NCBI GenBank assembly: GCA_016184235.1
Contig: JACPDC010000092.1
Location: 1 to 27,173, forward strand
Direction of reading: 5' to 3'
Origin: Deltaproteobacteria bacterium
GTDB taxonomy: Bacteria; Desulfobacterota; Binatia; UBA9968
Length of the DNA stretch: 27,173 bases
Every line of letters starts with the position of its first letter. The first letter of the stretch is position 1. The notes under the pieces are model-generated. The model was not told where the DNA came from and did not search any database. It saw only the letters and a program-made list of their open reading frames with translations. Positions 1 through 7,948 of this stretch are shown piece after piece. The translations under genes were made by a program, and so were the position numbers.

Positions 1-44
1 ACCAGGTCGAAAAATCCTGCTGCCGCGCTGACTTAAGGATTTCC

Positions 45-788
45 ATGAGCCCGAGCGAAGCCAAAACGCTTGTGGATCGGCTTTACACGGAGCTTTACCA
101 CCACTGGGAAGCCAAGATCGATCAGGGGCCGTTCATGAGCCAGTTGAGAGCGGGCAAGCTGCCGCTCTCCTGCATACGCCGCTTCTTCAAGGACTGGGGC
201 CTCTTCTCGGTGGAAGTGGTGGCCCTGAATGCCGTCTCTTATTATGTCCATCTGCCGTTCTTCATTCGTAATTTCGACCTGCTGCCGGCCTTTACGGACA
301 AGATTGCCGAAGAGCTGATTTTTCCCAAGCCTCCGGGTCACACCCTGTTGCTGGTCGAGACCGCGAGCGGCTTGGGACTCAGCCGCGAGGAGCTGTTCGG
401 GCAGCCGGCTTCTCCCGCGGGCAGGGCGATCAGCGACTATTGCCGGAGGATCTTCCAGGACGGCTCGGTGGCCGACCTCTGGGGACTGCATGTCTACGAG
501 GAGACCCTCGGCCACTGGTCGAAGCAATGGGCACAGGCTCTCACCTCTCACTACGAATTGAGTCGACAGCAGGCAGTCTACTTTACCGCCCACGCCGAGG
601 CCGACCTGGTGCAACATGAGGGAAGAATGGGGCACGGGCCGCTCAACCGGATGATTCTCCAGAGAATCCTCGAGCAGGGTGAGACGGCCAGCAGATTGGG
701 CTACGATCTCAAGTATTGCGCCTTCACCATGGTGGATCTCCACTCTCTCATGGAGCGAAACGCCCTGGAGAATCCCTACCCCGCGTGA
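45..788 (+). CDS. Heme-oxygenase-like (TenA/PqqC-fold) putative di-metal oxidase
   Basis: A 247-residue all-helical protein of the TenA/PqqC/heme-oxygenase-like superfamily, in the group often annotated as iron-containing redox enzymes. Candidate metal ligands are visible in the usual order: E89/E90 and H99, E152/E153 in a YEET segment, and a late H183-x3-D187-x3-H191 helix. This resembles the Glu/His/Asp carboxylate set of heme-oxygenase-like di-iron oxidases (UndA, CADD). The length is normal. The start is supported by AAGGATTTCC ending just before the ATG. No thiamin or PQQ genes lie nearby, so a TenA thiaminase or PqqC role is not supported by context. It converges with the FAD dehydrogenase at 851. 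Fold is fairly sure; substrate is unknown. Confidence 0.8.
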   Translation: MSPSEAKTLVDRLYTELYHHWEAKIDQGPFMSQLRAGKLPLSCIRRFFKDWGLFSVEVVALNAVSYYVHLPFFIRNFDLLPAFTDKIAEELIFPKPPGHTLLLVETASGLGLSREELFGQPASPAGRAISDYCRRIFQDGSVADLWGLHVYEETLGHWSKQWAQALTSHYELSRQQAVYFTAHAEADLVQHEGRMGHGPLNRMILQRILEQGETASRLGYDLKYCAFTMVDLHSLMERNALENPYPA

Positions 789-813
789 GAACCTGAGGCG
801 TTTTTCAATCCTA

Positions 814-832
814 AGTTGGCCCAGTGCCAACT
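814..832. other. Small inverted repeat between convergent genes
   Basis: A 7-bp perfect stem, AGTTGGC / GCCAACT, with a 5-nt loop lies in the 62-nt gap between the convergent ends of the heme-oxygenase-like gene and the FAD dehydrogenase. No T-run follows it on either strand, so it is at best a weak bidirectional transcription stop. Confidence 0.3.
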
Positions 833-850
833 GCCAGCACAAGCTTTACA

Positions 851-2269
851 TTACGCCAGAGGAGTTTCGGATGCGGCGTGATGGCCCGCCATCCGGCCCG
901 AGGCCAAACACTCTCCAAGATTTCCACCACTTTGATACAAGAAACCCCAGATAGACCCCAACTCCCCGGCACCGTAAAGCCGCTTGATGGGGCTGCCCCA
1001 CACATCGAGAATTTGCCCCCTGGCATTCCTCTTTGGCCCCCCCTGTGTATTTAACAGGCATGGCCACAGCGGTACTCCATAGAGTCTTCCACGGAACTCC
1101 ACCAGAGTCTCCTCAGATCGCCCAAACTCTTTGTCCTTGCCCGTTCTGCATGACTTCTGGTACGCGGTCAGTGTTTTTCCTAGCTGCGGAGCCGAATCCA
1201 TCCCGAGCCCGCAAGCCAGCTCCTCGGCATCCCTTCCGCTCACAATCCATCCTCGCCTAATCTCCTCCGAGTTATCGTCGCTCCACTTGTAGCCGCGGTT
1301 TGCTCCATGCCCCGCGCGGGTGATCGGCCCACTGAGCCGCGTCCTTTCATCAAAAATCAAGTAGGAAGGGATCCGTGAGAACCGCAGCCCACCCATGTCG
1401 AAACGCGCGACCTCCATCCACATGCTGTATTTTTCGAGTCCTGTCTCGTTGCAGAACCTTCGCCCCTGCTGATCCACGATAATAAAACCATGTGCAGACA
1501 TCCACATAATGAACGCTGCATCGTACCCTGGAAACTTGTATCCCAGAGGCGCCGCTAGCGCCTTCATGTGCCAAAGCTCCGCTCCCACGTCCTGCGCCAG
1601 CTTGAGGCCGTCTCCTTGGTTGCCACCGTGTCCAAAGGAATAGATCGGATACCCAGAAAAATAGTCCCTCTTCATCACTTCGTTGTACTCAAAACCCCCG
1701 GTCGATAGGATTATTCCCCTCCGCGCACGTACTTTCAGGCGTCTACCTCCGTGTTCGGTCTCAACCCCGACAATCTCATCTCCGAAGCGGAGCAGCCTCT
1801 TCGCAGTGGTCTGCCAATATACCTGAATATTACGCTGCTCGACATTTTGCGAGAGAAGACGCCAAAGCGACTCTCCGCCAAGCTCTCCTTCCTTCCCCTT
1901 CACCCTGTACCGCACCATCGCTTCGGAGCCCGGAAGGTTTGGAAAGGTGGGACCTGGAGGGCAGACCTCGGTCTCACCTCCCAGCTCCCTTATGAACCCG
2001 ACATTCTTTGAGCTCCACTGAACAAATGCGTCAATCGTTTCCTCTTCGAGGGTGCCGAAAGAGAGAGCGCGGATATGCTTCTTTGCGGTCTGACCTTTTA
2101 TGGGGCAGAGAAAGGTGAGAGTGGCAAGCCGGGTATTTCCCCCTCCCTGGTTCTTTTCGACTATGACTACTTTTGCGCCGGTATCATGGGCTGAAATCGC
2201 CGCGGCCGCACCGGCTCCACCGTAACCTAGAACAACGACATCGGTTTCTTCATCCCAAGCATCCGACAT
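851..2269 (-). CDS. FAD-dependent dehydrogenase, fumarate reductase flavoprotein / ketosteroid dehydrogenase-like
   Basis: A 472-residue FAD_binding_2-type flavoprotein. The N-terminus shows the dinucleotide-binding Rossmann motif GxGGAG (G15-G20) followed by the acidic end of beta-2 (VEK). A GGNTRLA segment then contacts the FAD. The C-terminus has the second FAD motif, LYGAGELG...GFLYQSGGNLGECLASGR. There is no signal peptide, so it is cytoplasmic. It is the last gene of the operon headed by the molybdopterin oxidoreductase and lies 39 nt after the binding-protein gene. Its Shine-Dalgarno is poor; AGAGGG lies too far upstream, so the start is only likely. Relatives reduce or desaturate C-C bonds next to a carbonyl. 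The substrate here is not identifiable. It could act on the same compound as the molybdoenzyme. Confidence 0.85.
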   Translation of the reverse strand: MSDAWDEETDVVVLGYGGAGAAAAISAHDTGAKVVIVEKNQGGGNTRLATLTFLCPIKGQTAKKHIRALSFGTLEEETIDAFVQWSSKNVGFIRELGGETEVCPPGPTFPNLPGSEAMVRYRVKGKEGELGGESLWRLLSQNVEQRNIQVYWQTTAKRLLRFGDEIVGVETEHGGRRLKVRARRGIILSTGGFEYNEVMKRDYFSGYPIYSFGHGGNQGDGLKLAQDVGAELWHMKALAAPLGYKFPGYDAAFIMWMSAHGFIIVDQQGRRFCNETGLEKYSMWMEVARFDMGGLRFSRIPSYLIFDERTRLSGPITRAGHGANRGYKWSDDNSEEIRRGWIVSGRDAEELACGLGMDSAPQLGKTLTAYQKSCRTGKDKEFGRSEETLVEFRGRLYGVPLWPCLLNTQGGPKRNARGQILDVWGSPIKRLYGAGELGSIWGFLYQSGGNLGECLASGRMAGHHAASETPLA

Positions 2270-2308
2270 ACGATCGCATCGACACTATTTTCCCTCTTTG
2301 GAACGACC

Positions 2309-3322
2309 TCACCTTCGAAAGAGCCCTTCTTGCTCTAACTTCTTCACGATCCTGTTATCGACCACAGCTTCCGGCTTAAGGCGGGCGATTTTCTCGTTTG
2401 TCACACCCAGCAGTCGAATGGTATTACGTATACCATCTACCTTCGGATAGATGGGCAGATCGAATATGTTTTCTAATCTCTCGTAACCTTCTTGAGCCTC
2501 CTCAACCCGCGCCAGATGAAGCCCCCTGGCTAAGCTCTTCATGACCGCGGTCTTATTGGCAGGCTCCTGGATGAAGACAATCGAATCTACCAAGCCCCTG
2601 AGGACCTTCTCAACTACATCGGGAGATTGATTGATGAAAGATCGCCGGCCATACATCCCTACGGATAGAATTGGGATGTTGAGCTTGGCAAGATCGGCGA
2701 GGATGCGAAATCCCTGGCGCTCCAGGGCAGAGGCGAAGGTGTAACTTAAATAGCCCCCGTCAACAACACCAGTAGCGATCGCCTGGGCTATCACTGGCTG
2801 ATCCCCTATGACCCTGAGATGGATCTTGTCCCGTTTGGGGTCCAGTTTCCAATGCTCCAAGGCCAGCATGGCATACATCCATATTCCACCGCCCACACTG
2901 GTGACGCCGATGGTTTTTTCTTTCAAGTCAGAGGGGCTTTTGATGGCAGGATTAACGACAAAAGTGCCGGTGAGCTTGTTAACCACACCTGCCAGGAAAA
3001 CTCCGTCGAGTCCTCCTGCGATGGCGCCGAAGGTTACCCCTGAAGCGGTTCCGTACCAGAACTGGGACTCGCCCGAGGCCAGGGCTGACATGCCTATAGG
3101 GGCGCCTCGGACGTGAACCGCTTGGACATCTAAACCGTACTTACGGAAAAAGCCCTGATCTGTGGCTACATGGAGCGGCGCCTCCCTTTCTGCGAGAGCC
3201 CCATAAGTGATGACCACTTTGGGAAGGGCCTGGGCTGCCTCTAAGAGTGAAGGATTGACGTGAAAATGGACGGGAAGGGAGAGAAGGAAAGTAACGATCG
3301 AAAAAACTAGTGGGTGGCTCAT
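2309..3322 (-). CDS. NMT1/THI5-like ABC-type substrate-binding protein
   Basis: A 337-residue periplasmic binding protein of the NMT1/SsuA/TauA type. It has a hydrophobic N-terminal signal segment (residues 5-30). The mature part begins KVVITYGALAEREAPLHVA and carries the typical GFFRKYGLDVQ and ALASGESQF motifs. Family members bind small organics such as pyrimidine precursors, sulfonates or aromatic acids. No permease or ATPase is adjacent, so it is an orphan binding protein, either working with a transporter elsewhere or acting as a sensor. AAGGAG lies 9 nt before the ATG. It sits 24 nt after the molybdoenzyme stop and is clearly co-transcribed. The context suggests it captures the substrate, or a relative of it, used by the flanking oxidoreductases. 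Confidence 0.85.
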   Translation of the reverse strand: MSHPLVFSIVTFLLSLPVHFHVNPSLLEAAQALPKVVITYGALAEREAPLHVATDQGFFRKYGLDVQAVHVRGAPIGMSALASGESQFWYGTASGVTFGAIAGGLDGVFLAGVVNKLTGTFVVNPAIKSPSDLKEKTIGVTSVGGGIWMYAMLALEHWKLDPKRDKIHLRVIGDQPVIAQAIATGVVDGGYLSYTFASALERQGFRILADLAKLNIPILSVGMYGRRSFINQSPDVVEKVLRGLVDSIVFIQEPANKTAVMKSLARGLHLARVEEAQEGYERLENIFDLPIYPKVDGIRNTIRLLGVTNEKIARLKPEAVVDNRIVKKLEQEGLFRR

Positions 3323-3346
3323 TTTTAGCTACTCCTTCCTCTCTTC

Positions 3347-5887
3347 TTAACCGATCGGAGATACCTTTACCCGAATGCAAGAGTCCACGCCCGTGGAGAT
3401 CGGGTCGATGCGGTCCAGAGACATCGGCAGCAGACTGTTAAAATGCACGCCCTTACCTTTGGCAACGGGCTTTCCCTTGGCCCAACTGCCGAACATGCCT
3501 GCGATGCCGACAACCTCCGGATGAATGCATTCGGTTACTTTTGCCACACCTTTTACCTTGCCGGCGACAGACTCCACGGAGATCTCATCTCCATCTCCGA
3601 CGCCCTTGCGCTGCGCTGTTTCTGTGTTGATTAGGATCTTATAGGCGTAGGGATGGTGCTCCGCGAGGTCACTCAGCCAGGGGTTCTGCGTGGTAAACGA
3701 GAGGCTGTGAAAAGGGAGCTTAAAGTTCACCACATAGAGGTCATAGGGAGGCGTGCCGTCATGGTAGGCAGGACAGGCTTTCCACTCCGGCAAGGCCTGA
3801 TAATCCGCAGTGTCCAACTTGTAATTCAATTGGGCTGCTACCTTAGTGACCGATTCCTTCGCCCTTAACATATTCTCGTAATAGATAGGAAAGCGAGGGC
3901 GGATGAAAGGACCGGGATACTTCTCCTCTACTGACCGGGGCACTTTGTGATAACCATTTTTTTTGAACCATTCAATCCCGCGCTCCGGGCCAAATTCCGA
4001 CTTAGCCCAGCGATCGTAGATCTCCTCCATCGAATAACGCGCTTTCGGATCGAGCTTGTAGGGGTCGGCAAGTCCAAGAGAATTGTTTAGAAGCTTGTAG
4101 ACATCCCCTAGAAATCCGATTCGGTCGGCAACCTCAAAGAGGACATCGATCCAACGCCGGGCCTGACCCATTGGTTTTTCGAGTACGGGCTGCCTTATTC
4201 CCCAGTAAAAGTGACCCGTATGGGGAGTCATCGTGTGAGTAAAGCGGTTGGGGAAAATGTCCAGCCGTTCAAGAAAGTGTTGATCCGGTAAAACCAGATC
4301 AGACATCTCGGAAACTTCGTCCAGGTGCGTGCTGAAGTTCACCACGAAAGGAACCCGCTGGAACATCTTAGCGGCGAGCTCGGGGTTCGCATTACTCATC
4401 ATGAGGTTACGCCGACAAACGATGAGCACTTCAGGAGTGTAAGGAAGAGGGGACTGTTCATGGTCGCGAACGTTGATCTCGTAAATAGGACTCCGGTTGG
4501 TGCTGATTGGATAAAGTTCTCGAAGCCCTAACTCCTCGGGCACTCTCTCCTCGAAATCGTAGTATTGTGCCGCCCGACCGATGGCCGAAGGAGGGGTGAT
4601 AAGGCCATCCACCGTTTCCCCTGGAGTCCATCGACCTGATGGTCCTACGAGGTTCAGCCCCCTGTGGCCTCCAGGGACATAAAAGGACCCCACAACCATG
4701 TTGAGGATCTGCACCGCTAAGGCCGTGTGTGTCCCATGCTTGTGCGCGCCTGCCCCGCGGTAGATGTTAACGGCTACTGGGCGGTAGGGAAGCACCTTGC
4801 CGTCAATCGTAATGGTAGAGCCAATCCGCGCGGCCTCGCCGAATTCTTTGGCGATCCGCCGGATAGTGGCGGCAGGCACTGTGGTGATCGGAGCCGCCAT
4901 CTCCGGGGTATATCTTTTTACATGCTCTTTTAATGCCTGGAAGGCGGGCTGACATTTTATTTCACCGACAACGAACGAACCCTCAAGGGTGGGGTTTGTT
5001 CCTGGCTTGTCGAAAGGAACAGCCGCCTCCACTCGCCGGTCCCACACTAGAGGCTTGCCAACGCCATTCTCCTTCAAGTACCCGCCGTCTTCTCCCACAA
5101 GGTAGGGGGCATTGGTTCTCTGGCCCAAAAACTCCCGATCGTAGCAGCCCAACTCGTTCAGCAGAACATTGATCAGGCTCAAGATAAAGGCACCGTCAGT
5201 CCCAGGACGGATCGCAACCCACTCGTCGGCCTTGGCTGCGGCATTGGTCCCGACCGGATCTACCGCCACCACTCGCATACCGCGCCGACGCGCATCGGCT
5301 GTTTTACGCGCAGCCACATTAGCGTTTAGCCCCGCCATAAAACCCTGCTGATTTCCGAGCAAGATGACGTAATTGCAGTGATCGAGATCAAAGTCCGAGT
5401 GAAACGAGCCGTTGGTCAAGTACATGGAAGCGTGAAGGTAGTTGCCGCAGTAGTAGCCAACCCAGTCTGAATTTGGGGTTCCAAAAGCCACCGCCCACAC
5501 CGGCCGAAGCAGGACGCCGAGAGCATAGTGGTCAAAAGTTGCCAGCACGAGCTTACGTGGGTCCTCTTCCCGGACCTTTTTAAGCTTCTGTGTCAGCAGA
5601 TCCAGCGCCTCATCCCATGTAATCTCCTGCCACTTTGGGTCTACCCCAATGCCCTTGACCGGATTGGTTCTTTTAAGAGGGACTTTCACTCTGGCTGGAT
5701 CATACAAACTGATGAGTGCTGCCTGGCCTTTAGCGCAGAGGTGCCCCGCGCTTGCCGGACAGTTCGGATCTCCATCGATTTTTACTACAACCCCATCTTG
5801 CCGGTGGGCAAGGATTCCACAAAACGCAAAACAGCTCTCACAGACGCTATGAATCCACACATCCTCTTTCTCTCGCGTCGTTATCAT
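3347..5887 (-). CDS. Molybdopterin (Mo/W-bisPGD) oxidoreductase, DMSO-reductase family, acetylene-hydratase/transhydroxylase-like
   Basis: An 846-residue catalytic subunit of the DMSO-reductase family. The N-terminal [4Fe-4S] site is C16-x2-C19-x3-C23-x27-C51, followed by the conserved K53 thought to relay electrons to the pterin. C147 in a GYYCGN segment is the likely Mo/W ligand; its position is close to the tungsten-ligating Cys of Pelobacter acetylene hydratase. The C-terminal molydop-binding domain (NTETAQRKGVGDGDEI... GVDSCIRVKV) is complete. No Tat signal is seen, so it is cytoplasmic, and no ferredoxin-like or membrane subunit is encoded beside it. AGGAGGT lies 7 nt before the ATG. 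It heads the operon with the binding protein and FAD dehydrogenase, downstream of a sigma-54-like promoter. The substrate is unknown. A soluble single-subunit enzyme of the hydratase or hydroxylase kind fits best. Confidence 0.9.
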   Translation of the reverse strand: MITTREKEDVWIHSVCESCFAFCGILAHRQDGVVVKIDGDPNCPASAGHLCAKGQAALISLYDPARVKVPLKRTNPVKGIGVDPKWQEITWDEALDLLTQKLKKVREEDPRKLVLATFDHYALGVLLRPVWAVAFGTPNSDWVGYYCGNYLHASMYLTNGSFHSDFDLDHCNYVILLGNQQGFMAGLNANVAARKTADARRRGMRVVAVDPVGTNAAAKADEWVAIRPGTDGAFILSLINVLLNELGCYDREFLGQRTNAPYLVGEDGGYLKENGVGKPLVWDRRVEAAVPFDKPGTNPTLEGSFVVGEIKCQPAFQALKEHVKRYTPEMAAPITTVPAATIRRIAKEFGEAARIGSTITIDGKVLPYRPVAVNIYRGAGAHKHGTHTALAVQILNMVVGSFYVPGGHRGLNLVGPSGRWTPGETVDGLITPPSAIGRAAQYYDFEERVPEELGLRELYPISTNRSPIYEINVRDHEQSPLPYTPEVLIVCRRNLMMSNANPELAAKMFQRVPFVVNFSTHLDEVSEMSDLVLPDQHFLERLDIFPNRFTHTMTPHTGHFYWGIRQPVLEKPMGQARRWIDVLFEVADRIGFLGDVYKLLNNSLGLADPYKLDPKARYSMEEIYDRWAKSEFGPERGIEWFKKNGYHKVPRSVEEKYPGPFIRPRFPIYYENMLRAKESVTKVAAQLNYKLDTADYQALPEWKACPAYHDGTPPYDLYVVNFKLPFHSLSFTTQNPWLSDLAEHHPYAYKILINTETAQRKGVGDGDEISVESVAGKVKGVAKVTECIHPEVVGIAGMFGSWAKGKPVAKGKGVHFNSLLPMSLDRIDPISTGVDSCIRVKVSPIG

Positions 5888-6325
5888 TCCCTAACCTCCT
5901 CACCCAACTGGATCACTCTGCTTTTCGAGCAGAATTCGGAGAGCTTTTCTGGCCGCAGTGCCGAGGATTGCTTCTTCCTATCTTTATCTTCCGGCAGCCG
6001 ATGGCTTTGAGGACTATACCCAGATAGGAATCGCTAACAGGGCCTTTCATTGCTGTCTGTAAAGACGGGCCTCCGTTTTACGAATTAGCCCCTTCCAAAG
6101 TCAGCAAATAACATGCCAGTATTATTGGTTCTGTTTCTGTTCTTTATCTTTCATGAAAAGGTCCTCTTTTCCCCAAAATGAGAAAAAGGGATAAGCCTTT
6201 TCCAAATTCTGCAACTCATGGAAAAACCTTACTCGGGATAGAAACAATTTCCTTGACGTTGACCTCCCTGCTCGATAAAACTCCTTGCGGGAGTTCGGTC
6301 AGAGGCGTATTCAGAGAAAATACTC
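5888..6325. other. Divergent intergenic region (438 nt)
   Basis: A non-coding region between the molybdoenzyme operon (leftward) and the kelch gene (rightward). It holds the sigma-54-like promoter at 6103-6118, the TTTCATGAAA palindrome at 6149-6158, and a weak sigma-70-like candidate facing the kelch gene (TTGACG at 6253-6258, 15 nt, GATAAA at 6274-6279). The small ORFs crossing it lack ribosome binding sites and family features. It is AT-richer than the flanking rightward genes. Confidence 0.5.
6103..6118 (-). promoter_or_regulatory. Candidate sigma-54 (RpoN) promoter for the molybdoenzyme operon
   Basis: Read on the minus strand the site is TGGCATG-TTAT-TTGCT. It matches the consensus TGGCACG-N4-TTGCW except for one base. 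The invariant GG (-24) and GC (-12) have the required spacing. It lies in the divergent intergenic region, points at the molybdoenzyme gene, and would give a leader of about 200 nt. A 10-bp palindrome TTTCATGAAA at 6149-6158, upstream of it, could be an activator site. Known for the family: sigma-54 promoters need an AAA+ activator. That this one is used is inference. Confidence 0.55.
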
Positions 6326-7267
6326 ATGGGATTGAAATCGTTTCTTCCCTATGGTTTGTTGCTCGCTTTGCTGATGAGCTTTCCTCTGAGAGTTCTGGCG
6401 CAGAGCGGGGGGTGGTGGGTCGTGCGTGCCCCGATGACGTCTTCGCGGACAGAGGTCGCTGTGGTCGAGGTCGGAGGAAAATTGTACGTGGTCGGCGGCT
6501 TCGGTCAGGGAGGCGATCTTGTTGAAGAGTATGATCCAGACAAAGACGGCTGGCGGCGGCGCGCCTCTCTTCCCCGCGCTCTGCACCACGTCGGAGCAGC
6601 CGCCGTGGCGGGCAAGATCTACGTGATCGGCGGCTACATCTCCGGCTTCGGGGCCGTGGACACGGTCTATGAGTATAGTCCCGCTTCAGACCAATGGCGC
6701 GCCCGGGCCTCCATGCCGACGGTGAGGGGAGCTTTGGCCGTGGGAGTTATCGGCGGGAAGATTTTTGCCGTCGGCGGAGTCGGAAAAGACGGGCGGAACA
6801 GCAACGCCAACGAGGAGTACGATCCGCTAAAGGACCGGTGGACAAAGCGCGCCTCCATACCGACGCCGCGGGATCATCTGGCCATTGGCGTCGCGGGCGG
6901 GAAGCTCTACGCGATCGGCGGCAGGGTGGATGGCAGGCACGCGAAGAACCTGGCGGCGAACGAAGAGTACGATCGCGTTGCCGACAAGTGGCGTTCCCGC
7001 GCGGCCATGCCCACGGCGCGAAGCGGCATCGCCGCCGCCGTATTGGACGGAAAGATCTTTGTCTTCGGCGGCGAGTCGCCTTCGGGAACATTCAATCAGA
7101 ATGAATCCTACGATCCCGCCGCAAACAGTTGGACTACCTGGGCGCCGATGCCCACGGCCCGTCACGGCTTGGGCGCCGCAGTGGCGGGAAAGAGCATCTA
7201 CGTGATTTCCGGCGGTCCGAAGCCCGGCGGGACCTATTCCTCCGCCAACGAACTCTTCACCCCGTAA
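6326..7267 (+). CDS. Secreted kelch-repeat beta-propeller protein
   Basis: A 313-residue protein with a signal peptide (GLKSFLPYGLLLALLMSF... ending VLAQ, about residues 1-26) and six kelch blades. Each blade has the double-glycine strand (LYVVGG, IYVIGG, IFAVGG, LYAIGG, IFVFGG, IYVISGG) followed by a YDP and W element about 20-30 residues later. This makes a single six-bladed propeller filling the whole mature protein, with no additional enzyme domain. Location is periplasmic or extracellular. Relatives include bacterial N-acetylneuraminate epimerase-like propellers and binding proteins of unknown ligand. No sialic-acid genes are near, so no function is assigned. The upstream Shine-Dalgarno is weak (GAGAAA). 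Confidence 0.85.
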   Translation: MGLKSFLPYGLLLALLMSFPLRVLAQSGGWWVVRAPMTSSRTEVAVVEVGGKLYVVGGFGQGGDLVEEYDPDKDGWRRRASLPRALHHVGAAAVAGKIYVIGGYISGFGAVDTVYEYSPASDQWRARASMPTVRGALAVGVIGGKIFAVGGVGKDGRNSNANEEYDPLKDRWTKRASIPTPRDHLAIGVAGGKLYAIGGRVDGRHAKNLAANEEYDRVADKWRSRAAMPTARSGIAAAVLDGKIFVFGGESPSGTFNQNESYDPAANSWTTWAPMPTARHGLGAAVAGKSIYVISGGPKPGGTYSSANELFTP

Positions 7268-7320
7268 CGCCCCCACATTGATCCGGGCAGAAAATTCCCA
7301 TAGGGTACAGGATCACGGGG

Positions 7321-7947
7321 ATGCTGGAGATAAAAAATTTTTCCATTGCCGGCGCGCCCGAGGAGCGTCTCGTCGCCGCTTGGAACACAAAGACAGGCGA
7401 GGTGGAGAAAACGCTCGCTTATCAGCACGAGGTCTGGGATGTCTGTCCAAATGACGATGGCCTCTGGATCGTGAGCGGAGGCGGAAGCCTGGGAAGGCAG
7501 CTTGTCCTCTGGTCTCTCGAAGAAAAAAGGGAGATCCGCAAGTTCAACTGCCCGGACGGCGCCGGGGCGGGGATGACGCTGCTCGACGGCAAGATATGGC
7601 TGACGCACCGGCACAACCGCAAGCTCTTTTGTCTCGATCCGGGCAGCGGCAAAGTGAACTGGGTGATCCGGACCGAGAACGAGAGCTTCAGCCCGGCCGC
7701 TTACAGGAATGAGCTGTGGCTTATCGAAGCCGATCCCGGCCCGCTGGGCCATTGGAGCGAGTCCGAGCAGGGGAAATATTTTTTTTCGCGTTACGATCCC
7801 GCGCGCGAAAAGATTGTCGAGAGGCTCCCGGTCGCCTTTGCGCCCTCCTGCATGGCCTACGACGGCGCGCGGTTCTGGTATGCGGAGCGGGGAAAAAAAG
7901 GATTCACCTCAACTAAAAGGCCGAACGCGGGCGCCGCCGAACGTTGA
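7321..7947 (+). CDS. Small beta-propeller-like protein of unknown function, possible 3' frameshift
   Basis: A 208-residue protein with no signal peptide. It consists of repeated WD40/PQQ-like strands (VAAWNTKTGEVEKTL, LVLWSLEEKREIRKF, LFCLDPGSGKVNWVI, FSRYDPAREKIVERL), spaced as in a beta-propeller of four or five blades. It would be too small for a closed seven-bladed ring. The last 14 residues (FTSTKRPNAGAAER) look out of character. An A7 run at 7893-7899 sits just before them. A -1 shift there would give a short natural-looking end KKRIHLN stopping at 7916, leaving room before the next gene. It follows the kelch gene by 53 nt, so it may be co-transcribed. Function unknown. Confidence 0.65.
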   Translation: MLEIKNFSIAGAPEERLVAAWNTKTGEVEKTLAYQHEVWDVCPNDDGLWIVSGGGSLGRQLVLWSLEEKREIRKFNCPDGAGAGMTLLDGKIWLTHRHNRKLFCLDPGSGKVNWVIRTENESFSPAAYRNELWLIEADPGPLGHWSESEQGKYFFSRYDPAREKIVERLPVAFAPSCMAYDGARFWYAERGKKGFTSTKRPNAGAAER

Positions 7948-7948
7948 C

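Noticed and set aside
5528..6010. 160-codon plus-strand ORF spanning the start of the molybdoenzyme gene
   Set aside because: It is mostly antisense to a clear enzyme gene, and its translation shows no motif or codon logic.
7945..7947. TGA ending the small propeller gene considered as a second Sec codon
   Set aside because: Read-through gives only seven unremarkable residues before TAA, with no redox motif or conserved Cys position.
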